Positions 5,542-12,146 of a DNA stretch of 12,403 nt are shown here, piece by piece. A model generated the notes under the pieces. It did not search any database. It was not told the DNA's origin and saw only the letters and a program-made list of their open reading frames with translations. Position 1 is the stretch's first letter; each line of letters begins with the position of its first letter. The stretch is from an uncultured Lachnospiraceae bacterium. GTDB lineage: Bacteria > Bacillota > Clostridia > Lachnospirales > Lachnospiraceae. The stretch covers positions 1-12,403 of the forward strand of contig CADCOU010000145.1 in the NCBI GenBank assembly GCA_902803155.1. The letters run 5' to 3'. Position numbers and translations under genes: made by a program.

Positions 5542-7734
5542 ATGTTGAATGCAGGCGATTTTCTTCAGAATCGGTATGAGATTATCAATTGCATAGGATC
5601 CGGCGGGATGGCGGATGTGTTCCGCGCAAGGGATCATAAACTGAACCGCTTCGTAGCGATCAAGGTGCTGAAACCTGAGCTACGAAGCGATAAGGAGTTT
5701 GTGTCCAAATTCCGTGTGGAAGCGCAGGCGGCAGCCGGTCTGGCTCACCCGAACATTGTCAATGTATACGATGTCGGAGATGAAAACGGAACTTATTTCA
5801 TCGTGATGGAGCTGGTGGAAGGGATCACGCTGAAGGCGTATATCCTGAGCAAAGGCAATCTGTCTGTTCGTGAGACGACCGGTATCTGCCTGCAGGTTGC
5901 GTCCGGCCTGGAGGCCGCGCATAATAACGGCATTATTCACAGGGACGTTAAACCGCAGAACATTATCATATCGACAGACGGAACCGCAAAGGTGGCAGAC
6001 TTCGGAATCGCGCGGGCTGCGAGTTCCGACACGATCAATTCCAATGTAATGGGATCCGTGCATTACAGTGCTCCTGAGCAGTCCAGAGGCGGATTCTCCG
6101 ATGCGAAGAGTGATATTTATTCGCTTGGGATCACGATGTATGAGATGCTGACCGGAAGGGTTCCTTTCGACGGGGATTCCACAGTTGAGGTGGCGTTGAA
6201 GCACCTGCAGGAGGAGATTATCTCACCGCGGGATATCATCCCGGATCTTCCGCGTGCGATCGAACAGATCATTTTGAAATGTACGCAGAAGAGCCCTGAC
6301 CGGCGGTACCAGAACATGGCGCAGCTGATCCGGGACCTGAAGGAGTCCCTGGTGAATCCGAATGGTGATTTTGTACGGATCGCTTCAGAGAATCCTCAGG
6401 GTGCGACGCATAAGTACTCCAGAGAAGATCTGGAAGAGATCAACAGAAGATCCATGGATCCGGAATCCTATCCGGGCCTGTTTGACGACAGGTATGACGA
6501 GCGGGATCTCTATCCGGGAGGAGAGGATGATCCGGACCGGTATTACGACGAACGTGATGACGGGTATGATCCGGATGATCTGATCGATGAGACGGAGAGG
6601 AGCCGCGGAAGAAGACGCGGCAGAAAGAGAGAGGGCGGTTCCGACAGGATCGCGACGGTTATTTCTGTCCTGGTAGCGCTGATCGTCGGTGCGCTGATCC
6701 TGTATCTTATCATTCACACGTTTGATCTGCTCGGCGGTTCGGGCAGAGTCAATTCCACAGAGAAGGACAGTGCCGTGTCTCTCGATCTGACACAGGGGAC
6801 GGTCAAGGTACCGGATCTTCTGGGCAAGACGGAAAACGAAGCTCAGCAGCTGCTTCGTGACAACGGCCTCGGGTACAAGTACCTCGGAGAGACCAGCTCG
6901 GACGAGTATGCGGCGGGGCAGATCGCTGCGCAGGATACGGCAGCAGGAACTCCCGTTCAGAAGAATACGCGTATCGGTTATACCCTGTCGATCGGATCTG
7001 CCCAGGCAATGACAGTTCCTGATCTGACGAACAAGACACAGGCGGATGCGGAAAAAGCTCTGACAAGCATAGGACTGCTGGTGTCGGTGGACAATACCAG
7101 ATACAGCGACCAGGTGACTTCCGGCAATGTCATCACTACGAACCCGGGAGCCGGATCCTCTGTACACGAAGGCGATACGGTTACGATCTATGTAAGTCAG
7201 GGACAGAATTCGCAGTCCGTTCAGGTACCGGATACCAGAGGAAAATACAAGGAAGACGCCGTTACCATGCTGACCAATTCCGGCCTGTATGTGTATGTCG
7301 CAAGCGAACCGAGCGATACGGTGGACGCGAATCTGGTCATCCGTCAGGATATCGCGCCGAACACCAGTGTTCAGACCGGTTCCTCCATCACGATCACCGT
7401 GTCGACCGGACCGGAGAATGCGATCGTGATCAATCCGGACAACACATACGATGCAAACACCCAGAATGGCGGCAGTTCCGGCGCATGGATGTGTTATGCC
7501 CAGCTGCAGGCTCCTGCCGGCTTCACCGACGGAAGCACAGTGCGCATCACCCTTTCCCAGAACGGAACGGAAACAGGAGTCTTTGAGGGGAGCACGTCAT
7601 TCCCGTATCTTCTGAATGTCCAGGGGCAGGATGGCGTATCCACCGGTACAGCCTATGTGTATATGCTGGATGCCGCCGGCAATGTGATCTCGACCACAAA
7701 GTATGAAGGGATAGCCTTCTATCAGCAGGGGTGA
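5542..7734 (+). CDS. prkC: Membrane Ser/Thr protein kinase with PASTA repeats (PrkC/PknB/Stk1)
   Basis: Single-pass membrane kinase that senses muropeptides or lipid II through external PASTA repeats and phosphorylates cell-wall, division and translation targets. From ATG 5542 it is 730 residues. Kinase domain about 12-275: glycine loop GSGGMADVF (19-27), K41, HRDVKPQN (133-140, D135), DFG (153-155) and SAPEQ, so it should be active. An acidic Asp/Tyr-rich linker follows (about 292-355), then an Arg/Lys-rich patch that fits a cytoplasmic stop-transfer signal, and a membrane helix at 370-393. Three PASTA repeats start at about 421, 489 and 560, each with a VPD motif. After about 626 comes an extra 105-residue domain of beta-rich appearance. 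stp lies upstream and rsgA starts 3 bases downstream. A strong hairpin lies in the coding sequence at 5647-5689. Confidence 0.97.
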   Translation: MLNAGDFLQNRYEIINCIGSGGMADVFRARDHKLNRFVAIKVLKPELRSDKEFVSKFRVEAQAAAGLAHPNIVNVYDVGDENGTYFIVMELVEGITLKAYILSKGNLSVRETTGICLQVASGLEAAHNNGIIHRDVKPQNIIISTDGTAKVADFGIARAASSDTINSNVMGSVHYSAPEQSRGGFSDAKSDIYSLGITMYEMLTGRVPFDGDSTVEVALKHLQEEIISPRDIIPDLPRAIEQIILKCTQKSPDRRYQNMAQLIRDLKESLVNPNGDFVRIASENPQGATHKYSREDLEEINRRSMDPESYPGLFDDRYDERDLYPGGEDDPDRYYDERDDGYDPDDLIDETERSRGRRRGRKREGGSDRIATVISVLVALIVGALILYLIIHTFDLLGGSGRVNSTEKDSAVSLDLTQGTVKVPDLLGKTENEAQQLLRDNGLGYKYLGETSSDEYAAGQIAAQDTAAGTPVQKNTRIGYTLSIGSAQAMTVPDLTNKTQADAEKALTSIGLLVSVDNTRYSDQVTSGNVITTNPGAGSSVHEGDTVTIYVSQGQNSQSVQVPDTRGKYKEDAVTMLTNSGLYVYVASEPSDTVDANLVIRQDIAPNTSVQTGSSITITVSTGPENAIVINPDNTYDANTQNGGSSGAWMCYAQLQAPAGFTDGSTVRITLSQNGTETGVFEGSTSFPYLLNVQGQDGVSTGTAYVYMLDAAGNVISTTKYEGIAFYQQG
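5647..5689 (+). other. Long inverted repeat / RNA hairpin inside the prkC coding sequence
   Basis: CGCTTCGTAGC (5647-5657) and GCTACGAAGCG (5679-5689) are perfect 11-base reverse complements. Inside them TC (5660-5661) pairs with GA (5677-5678) and AGGT (5663-5666) with ACCT (5673-5676), leaving a 6-base loop and only GA and A bulged on the 5' side: 17 bp from 43 bases. It covers codons 36-50 around the ATP-binding K41, about 105 bases after the start. The 3' arm contains adjacent CTA and CGA codons (L47, R48), each the only one of its kind in prkC by my codon reading. Confidence 0.6.
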
Positions 7735-7737
7735 TGC

Positions 7738-8616
7738 ATGAGAGGAAAGATCATTCGTGCAGTCGGAGGATTCTACTTTGTCTGGTGTTATGAGGACAGC
7801 CATGTATATCAGTGCCGTGCGAGAGGGATATTCCGCAAAGACAGTTTCAAACCCCTTGTGGGAGATGACTGCACATTCCGGCTGACGCAGGCTCAGGATG
7901 TGGAAGGGTATGTAGAGACGATAGAGAAGAGGCGCAATCAGCTGATCCGTCCGCCTGTCGCGAACGTGGATCAGGCGCTGGTGGTATTTGCCGTCGCGAG
8001 CCCTGAACCGAACCTGTCCCTTCTGGACAGGTTTCTGATTGAAATGCGCAGGCAGGACATTCCGTCCGTGATCTGCTTCAACAAGAAAGATCTCGCGGAT
8101 GAAGAGAAGACAGCTTCCCTTGCGGGGATCTACAGCCGGTGCGGCTGCAGGGTCCTGACAGTCAGCGTCCTGACGAAAGAAGGGCTCGGCACCATCCGTG
8201 AACTCATGCAGGGAAAAACCACCGTACTGGCGGGACCCAGCGGCGTGGGCAAGAGTTCCCTGACGAACTTCCTGTGTCCGGAAGCAGGGATGGAGATCGG
8301 TGCACTGTCCGCGCGTACAGAGCGGGGGAAACAGACGACCAGGCACGCGGAGCTCTTTGCGGTCGGCGAAGATACATTTTTCTTTGATACGCCGGGATTT
8401 TCCAGTCTGGAGCTGGCCGGCATGAAAAGGGAGGAAGTAAAGGAGTTCTTTCCGGAATTCCAGGAACACGAACCGTACTGCCGGTTTCAGGGATGCATGC
8501 ATATCCGCGAGCCGGACTGCGGCGTCAAGGATGCAGTGGAAGGCGGGGAGATCAGCAGAGCGAGGTATGAGAGTTACCTGCAGCTGGTACAGGAACTGTC
8601 ATCCGCGAAACGGTAA
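7738..8616 (+). CDS. rsgA: Ribosome small subunit-dependent GTPase A (RsgA/YloQ/CpgA)
   Basis: Circularly permuted GTPase that acts in late 30S subunit maturation. The 292 residues contain an N-terminal OB-fold (about 1-70), then G4 NKKD (115-118) preceding G1 GPSGVGKS (166-173) and G3 DTPG (217-220), the permuted order that defines the family. The C-terminal zinc site is C248, C253, H255 and C261. The ATG lies 3 bases after the prkC stop, with an AGGGGTGAT ribosome site overlapping the end of prkC, so the two are probably co-translated. In B. subtilis the orthologue (CpgA) is a reported PrkC substrate, which fits this placement, but phosphorylation here is inference. After this gene an 82-base gap holds hairpins before rpe. 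Confidence 0.97.
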   Translation: MRGKIIRAVGGFYFVWCYEDSHVYQCRARGIFRKDSFKPLVGDDCTFRLTQAQDVEGYVETIEKRRNQLIRPPVANVDQALVVFAVASPEPNLSLLDRFLIEMRRQDIPSVICFNKKDLADEEKTASLAGIYSRCGCRVLTVSVLTKEGLGTIRELMQGKTTVLAGPSGVGKSSLTNFLCPEAGMEIGALSARTERGKQTTRHAELFAVGEDTFFFDTPGFSSLELAGMKREEVKEFFPEFQEHEPYCRFQGCMHIREPDCGVKDAVEGGEISRARYESYLQLVQELSSAKR

Positions 8617-8640
8617 AGGCTTGTTCATGCCTGTCCGAAT

Positions 8641-8673
8641 CTGCCTGCGGCAGGAACGCCGACGGCGTTCCTG
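8641..8673 (+). other. Two overlapping hairpins in the rsgA-rpe gap
   Basis: Hairpin A pairs CTGCC (8641-8645) with GGCAG (8649-8653). Hairpin B is a perfect 10-bp stem, CAGGAACGCC (8651-8660) with GGCGTTCCTG (8664-8673), loop GAC. They share bases 8651-8653, so both cannot form completely at once. No T-run follows, so neither is a standard terminator. B ends 10 bases before the rpe ribosome site (8684-8690). It may be a dispersed repeat element, an mRNA processing or stabilising structure, or a leader switch. Confidence 0.6.
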
Positions 8674-8683
8674 ATCAATGTAC

Positions 8684-8690
8684 AAGGAGG
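8684..8690 (+). promoter_or_regulatory. Strong ribosome binding site deciding the rpe start
   Basis: AAGGAGG, 8 bases before ATG 8699. The frame is open from an earlier ATG at 8678, but that start would place this consensus site inside the coding region and has no site of its own. Confidence 0.85.
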
Positions 8691-8698
8691 AGAACACT

Positions 8699-9349
8699 AT
8701 GGCGAATTATCTCGCACCTTCGATTCTTTCGGCTGACTTTTCACATCTCGGAGAAGATATCCTTGCGGTCAGGGACTGCGGGGCAAGGTTCCTTCATTTC
8801 GACGTGATGGACGGGATGTTCGTACCGAGCATTTCGTTCGGGATGCCGGTCCTGAAATCGATCCGTCCGCTTACGGACATGTTCTACGACGTGCATCTGA
8901 TGATCCGGGACCCGGAGCGCTATATCGATGATTTCGCAAAAGCAGGTGCGGACGGGATCACGGTTCACGCGGAGGCCTGCAGGCATCTGGACCGCACGCT
9001 GGACCAGATCCATGAGAAAGGGCTGAAGACCGGAGTTGCGCTCAATCCGGCGACGTCGCTGGAAGTTCTGGAATATGTTTATGAGAAGGTCGACATGTTC
9101 CTGCTGATGACAGTCAATCCGGGGTTCGGCGGACAGAAGCTGATCCCGGCAGTGCTTCCGAAGATCGCGAAGCTGCGCGGCATCATCAATGAAAGAGGGC
9201 TGAAGGCTGATCTGGAGATTGACGGCGGAGTGAATACGGATACGATTTCTTCCGTACTGGAAGCCGGGGCAAATGTCCTGGTCGCTGGCTCGTCTGTGTT
9301 CAGCGGGGACATCCGTGCAAGTTACAAAGCGCTGGAGAGCTGCCTGTAA
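8699..9349 (+). CDS. rpe: Ribulose-phosphate 3-epimerase
   Basis: Interconverts ribulose 5-phosphate and xylulose 5-phosphate in the pentose phosphate pathway; a cytoplasmic metal-dependent TIM barrel. The 216-residue protein starts at ATG 8699, chosen for the AAGGAGG site. Visible family residues are LAPSILSADF (5-14), metal ligands H33 and D35 in HFDVMDG, H66 in DVHLMI, and D175 in IDGGV, with D35 and D175 as the acid/base pair. The MTVNPGFGGQ loop over the active site and the phosphate-binding AGSSVF near the end are intact. thiN begins one base after its stop. The rsgA-rpe-thiN order is conserved in Firmicutes. Confidence 0.98.
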   Translation: MANYLAPSILSADFSHLGEDILAVRDCGARFLHFDVMDGMFVPSISFGMPVLKSIRPLTDMFYDVHLMIRDPERYIDDFAKAGADGITVHAEACRHLDRTLDQIHEKGLKTGVALNPATSLEVLEYVYEKVDMFLLMTVNPGFGGQKLIPAVLPKIAKLRGIINERGLKADLEIDGGVNTDTISSVLEAGANVLVAGSSVFSGDIRASYKALESCL

Positions 9350-9350
9350 G

Positions 9351-10031
9351 ATGGATTCCGTAAAAAAACGAGCCGTGATCGCGGCCGGAGGCGAGATCAG
9401 TGTTGACCTTGCCCTCTCTTTCATTTCTCCGGACTGTTTTCTCATAGCGGCCGACCGGGGACTTCTGTTCTTCGAGGAGCATGAGATACGGCCGGACCTG
9501 GTTGTCGGGGACTTCGATTCCGTGCCGCAGGAACAGGCGCGGAAGTATCTGGAAACACATCCTGATATTGAAGTGCGCGCGTACAGCTGGGAGAAGGATT
9601 ACACGGACCTGGAGATCGCTGCTGTGGCAGCGGCGGATCTCGGATACCGGGAGATCATCCTCCTCGGAGCGACGGGGACAAGACTGGATCATGTGGTCGG
9701 TGCGCTGCAGACGCTTTCGCTCCTTCTGGACCGCGGATGCAGGGGATATCTGATCGATCCCTGCAACAGGGTTACCATGCATGACGAGAGTTTTACGATC
9801 CCGAGGGAAACCCAGTGGGGAACCTATGTATCGTTTTTCGCGTGGGGAGGGGATGTATCCGGACTGACCCTGAAGGGATTCCATTTTCCGATGGAGAACG
9901 GAACGCTTACATCTTCCGGGACGCTGGCGATCTCCAATCAGATCGAGGAAACGGAGGCACAGGTCTGCTTTGACAGCGGAAGGCTGCTGGCGGTCGAATC
10001 GAAAGACAGACCGCAGGTACAGAGCCGCTGA
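9351..10031 (+). CDS. thiN: Thiamine pyrophosphokinase
   Basis: Transfers a pyrophosphate group from ATP to thiamine, giving the cofactor thiamine diphosphate. The 226-residue protein has the family motifs GDFDS (53-57), KDYTDLE (82-88) and GATGTRLDH (106-114), and the C-terminal thiamine-binding domain with VSGLTLKGFHFP and ISNQI. The open frame extends back to ATG 9273 inside rpe, but the protein starts naturally at ATG 9351, one base after the rpe stop, with only a weak upstream GGAG, so translation probably depends on ribosomes finishing rpe. No thiamine riboswitch sequence is visible nearby. The next small gene begins 2 bases after the stop. Confidence 0.96.
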   Translation: MDSVKKRAVIAAGGEISVDLALSFISPDCFLIAADRGLLFFEEHEIRPDLVVGDFDSVPQEQARKYLETHPDIEVRAYSWEKDYTDLEIAAVAAADLGYREIILLGATGTRLDHVVGALQTLSLLLDRGCRGYLIDPCNRVTMHDESFTIPRETQWGTYVSFFAWGGDVSGLTLKGFHFPMENGTLTSSGTLAISNQIEETEAQVCFDSGRLLAVESKDRPQVQSR

Positions 10032-10033
10032 GG

Positions 10034-10345
10034 ATGGATCAGAGGATGAATATATACATTACTCCCGAACTGCAGGAGTATATGCGCAGAAAAGGGAAAA
10101 GACATATCTCGGTGGAGGTGGCGTCCGCAGATCATTCGGATTTCGACGTCACCGAGCTTTATTTTCGGATCATAGATGACAGGACCGTCGGCTTCCTGAA
10201 AAAGAAACGCTACAGAGCGGTCGAGACCGGGGAGGGCTACGTGATGCTCCCGCCGTATCATCTCCAGTATGATGAGAACGTGACTTTCCGGCTGAAAAAG
10301 GTGCTGGTTTTTCATACGGTGACGGCAGATGGGATCCGGCTCTGA
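10034..10345 (+). CDS. Small uncharacterised protein, resembles a Cys-less CC/Se-motif (HesB-like) family member
   Basis: 103 residues, 2 bases after thiN and 36 bases before the phosphatase gene, so probably in the same unit. The N-terminal NIYITPELQEYM and the C-terminal hydrophobic strand ending TADGIRL resemble the small clostridial CC/Se-motif proteins, whose members usually begin with a similar IT.E..EY segment, carry a Cys-Cys or Sec motif in the middle and end in a GIKL-like tail. Here there is no cysteine at all; the middle reads VASADHSDFD, so any metal or redox role of the family should be lost. Assignment is from memory of the pattern and is tentative. There is no signal peptide or membrane helix. 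An in-frame ATG at 10046 is an alternative start, closer to where related proteins begin. Confidence 0.75.
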   Translation: MDQRMNIYITPELQEYMRRKGKRHISVEVASADHSDFDVTELYFRIIDDRTVGFLKKKRYRAVETGEGYVMLPPYHLQYDENVTFRLKKVLVFHTVTADGIRL

Positions 10346-10361
10346 ACAGGGAACCCGCAGA

Positions 10362-10376
10362 CAGTCAGGAGGACTG
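10362..10376 (+). promoter_or_regulatory. Ribosome binding site in a small hairpin loop before the SpoIIE-type phosphatase
   Basis: The SD sequence AGGAGG (10367-10372) is 9 bases before the TTG start at 10382 and decides that start. It is flanked by CAGTC (10362-10366) and GACTG (10372-10376), which form a 5-bp stem with AGGAG as the loop. The stem could modulate access of the ribosome, but it is short and may be chance. Confidence 0.5.
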
Positions 10377-10381
10377 GGTAT

Positions 10382-12013
10382 TTGAAGAACTCTCTGAAGA
10401 ACTATAAGGTACGGTATACCATGGCCGGAAATATGATCTGGGCGATCATAATCCTTCTGGCTGTGTTCGGCGTCATCGCCGGCATATTCGGCCTTGTAGG
10501 GTTCAACAGATCATTTCGGAGAGAATACTTATCCAGTACGCGCCATATGGCGGAAACGGCCGCAACCATGGTCAACGGGAATCACCTCGATGCGTATCTG
10601 GCCGGAGAGGAAAAGGAAGAATACCTGGAAACAAAGAAACGTATGGATGTGTACTGCAGAACCATGGCGGTTTCGCTGATCTATGTCATTCAGGTGGACC
10701 GGAGCGATTACGGAAGATTTGTTTCCATTTTCAATTCCGTGAACAACGCCGTGGACAACTCTTCCTACACAGAATGGGAACTCGGTCACAGACGCGATAC
10801 CACCAATGACGAGTACAGAGAAAAATACAGGAAGCTGTATGAAGGGGGATCGTCCTGCGAGACGGTATTCCGCATGAATACGACGGACGGACAGAATCCG
10901 CATATCACGACGCTGATCCCGGTCCGGTATTCTTCGGGAGATGTCGCTGCGATCCTGTGCCTGCAGAGACCGATCAGTGAACTGGAGGCCGCGGTAAAGC
11001 CGTATCTCCTGAATATCGCAGTTGCGACCGTGATCCTGGCCGCATTGTCTGCAGTCTTCGCTGCGTCTTATATCAAGAGCCACTTCGGTGATCCCATCCA
11101 GAGAGTTTCCCGGGAGGCAACCCGTTTCGCCAGGGAAAACACAAAGGGAGAGCCGCTCGGCAATATCAGCAGATATGAAGAGATCGCCGGCCTGGCTGCT
11201 GCCATAGACAAGATGGAAGCGGATATGGTCCGGTATATGGACAACCTGACGACCGTTACGGCAGAGAAGGAGCGGATCGTGACTGAACTGTCTCTTGCCG
11301 CTTCGATCCAGAAGGATTCCGTGCCGAATGAGTTCCCGGCGTTTCCGGACAGGACAGAATTCGACATATACGCTTCCATGACGCCGGCCAAGGAAGTCGG
11401 AGGAGATTTCTACAATTTCTTCCTGATCGATGAAGACCATCTGGCCCTGCTGATCGGAGATGTCTCCGGCAAGGGGATCCCTGCCGCGCTGCTCATGATG
11501 GTAACGAACGTCGCATTCACGTTCCGGACCAGGATGGGGGGGAGTCCGGCAGAGATCCTGACTGCGGTCAACAACAACCACACGGAGTATAACAACAGCG
11601 ACATGTTTGTCACGCTGTGGCTGGGGATCCTGGAGATCCCGACCGGGAAGGTGATCGCCGCCAATGCCGGACATGAGGATCCTGCCATATACAGAAAGGA
11701 CGGATCCTTCGAGCTGTTCAGAACAAAACATGGGTTCGTTGCCGGCGTCATGCCGGACATCCGGTACACCGATTACGAGTTCCGGCTCGGGAAAGGCGAT
11801 AAACTGTTTATCTATACCGACGGCGTTCCGGAAGCGACCGATAAAGATGAGAAAATGTTCTCCCTTCAGAGAATGCTCGATGCCCTGAATGAATGCAGTC
11901 AGGGCTCGCCGGAAGAGATTCTCGGAAACGTCAAGAAACGGGTGGATGAATTCGTGGGAGACGCCCCGCAGTTTGACGACCTGACCATGCTGTGCCTGGA
12001 GATCAGGGAATGA
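10382..12013 (+). CDS. Membrane SpoIIE/RsbU-type PP2C phosphatase with extracytoplasmic sensor and HAMP
   Basis: Predicted sensor phosphatase of 543 residues. Order: short basic N-terminus; membrane helix about 18-41; external sensor region about 42-207 (contains SLIYVIQVDRSDYG and a paired-strand pattern suggestive of a Cache/PAS-like fold); membrane helix about 208-231; HAMP-like segment about 232-285; coiled linker to about 315; SpoIIE phosphatase domain to the end. Catalytic motifs are intact: GGDFYNFF from 340 (D342), DVSGKG 360-365, TDG 479-481 and DDLT 532-535. The start is TTG 10382, supported by AGGAGG nine bases upstream. Known relatives dephosphorylate anti-sigma-factor antagonists (STAS proteins) in partner-switching pathways. 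No RsbV- or RsbW-like gene is in the window, so its substrate is unknown here. Confidence 0.93.
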   Translation: MKNSLKNYKVRYTMAGNMIWAIIILLAVFGVIAGIFGLVGFNRSFRREYLSSTRHMAETAATMVNGNHLDAYLAGEEKEEYLETKKRMDVYCRTMAVSLIYVIQVDRSDYGRFVSIFNSVNNAVDNSSYTEWELGHRRDTTNDEYREKYRKLYEGGSSCETVFRMNTTDGQNPHITTLIPVRYSSGDVAAILCLQRPISELEAAVKPYLLNIAVATVILAALSAVFAASYIKSHFGDPIQRVSREATRFARENTKGEPLGNISRYEEIAGLAAAIDKMEADMVRYMDNLTTVTAEKERIVTELSLAASIQKDSVPNEFPAFPDRTEFDIYASMTPAKEVGGDFYNFFLIDEDHLALLIGDVSGKGIPAALLMMVTNVAFTFRTRMGGSPAEILTAVNNNHTEYNNSDMFVTLWLGILEIPTGKVIAANAGHEDPAIYRKDGSFELFRTKHGFVAGVMPDIRYTDYEFRLGKGDKLFIYTDGVPEATDKDEKMFSLQRMLDALNECSQGSPEEILGNVKKRVDEFVGDAPQFDDLTMLCLEIRE

Positions 12014-12070
12014 CCGGAAACATCCGGAAGTGGATATCAAAGAAAGGATGCATCTGTAAACTCTGTGCAT

Positions 12071-12076
12071 TATAAT
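12071..12076 (+). promoter_or_regulatory. Candidate promoter -10 element before the DUF308-like gene
   Basis: A perfect TATAAT lies in the 133-base gap after the phosphatase gene, 70 bases before the next ATG. No good -35 sequence occurs at the right distance (ATGCAT at 17 bases). ATGCA (12048-12052) and TGCAT (12066-12070) form an inverted repeat across the spacer, which could be an operator. The same gap has two small hairpins without T-runs: CCGGA/TCCGG at 12014-12027 and CCCGG/CCGGG at 12098-12110. Confidence 0.35.
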
Positions 12077-12146
12077 GGTACAGACAGTCATCCGTTACCC
12101 GGAGACCGGGAAGACGGAAAAAAAGGAACAGACGGAGGAGTTTAAC

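Noticed and set aside
7597..8502. A 301-codon minus-strand open frame opposite the prkC end and rsgA.
   Set aside because: Crosses a gene boundary of two clear genes and has no recognisable domain; shadow frame.
8614..8673. Rho-independent terminator after rsgA.
   Set aside because: The hairpins are strong but no T-run follows on the + strand.
9230..9420. TPP riboswitch upstream of thiN.
   Set aside because: thiN starts one base after rpe, leaving no leader, and no TPP-aptamer-like conserved sequence was seen.
11536..11542. A run of seven G inside the phosphatase gene, considered as a phase-variation or frameshift site.
   Set aside because: It encodes Met-Gly-Gly-Ser in frame, the domain continues intact afterwards, and the run is short for phase variation.
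10529..12091. A 520-codon open frame on the minus strand opposite the SpoIIE-type phosphatase.
   Set aside because: It lies almost wholly within a gene with intact catalytic motifs, shows no recognisable motif, and results from the rarity of TTA, CTA and TCA codons in GC-rich coding sequence.
12098..12124. Terminator-like hairpin with an A-run before the last gene.
   Set aside because: The A-run is downstream on the + strand and on the wrong side for a minus-strand terminator; it is part of a purine-rich leader.
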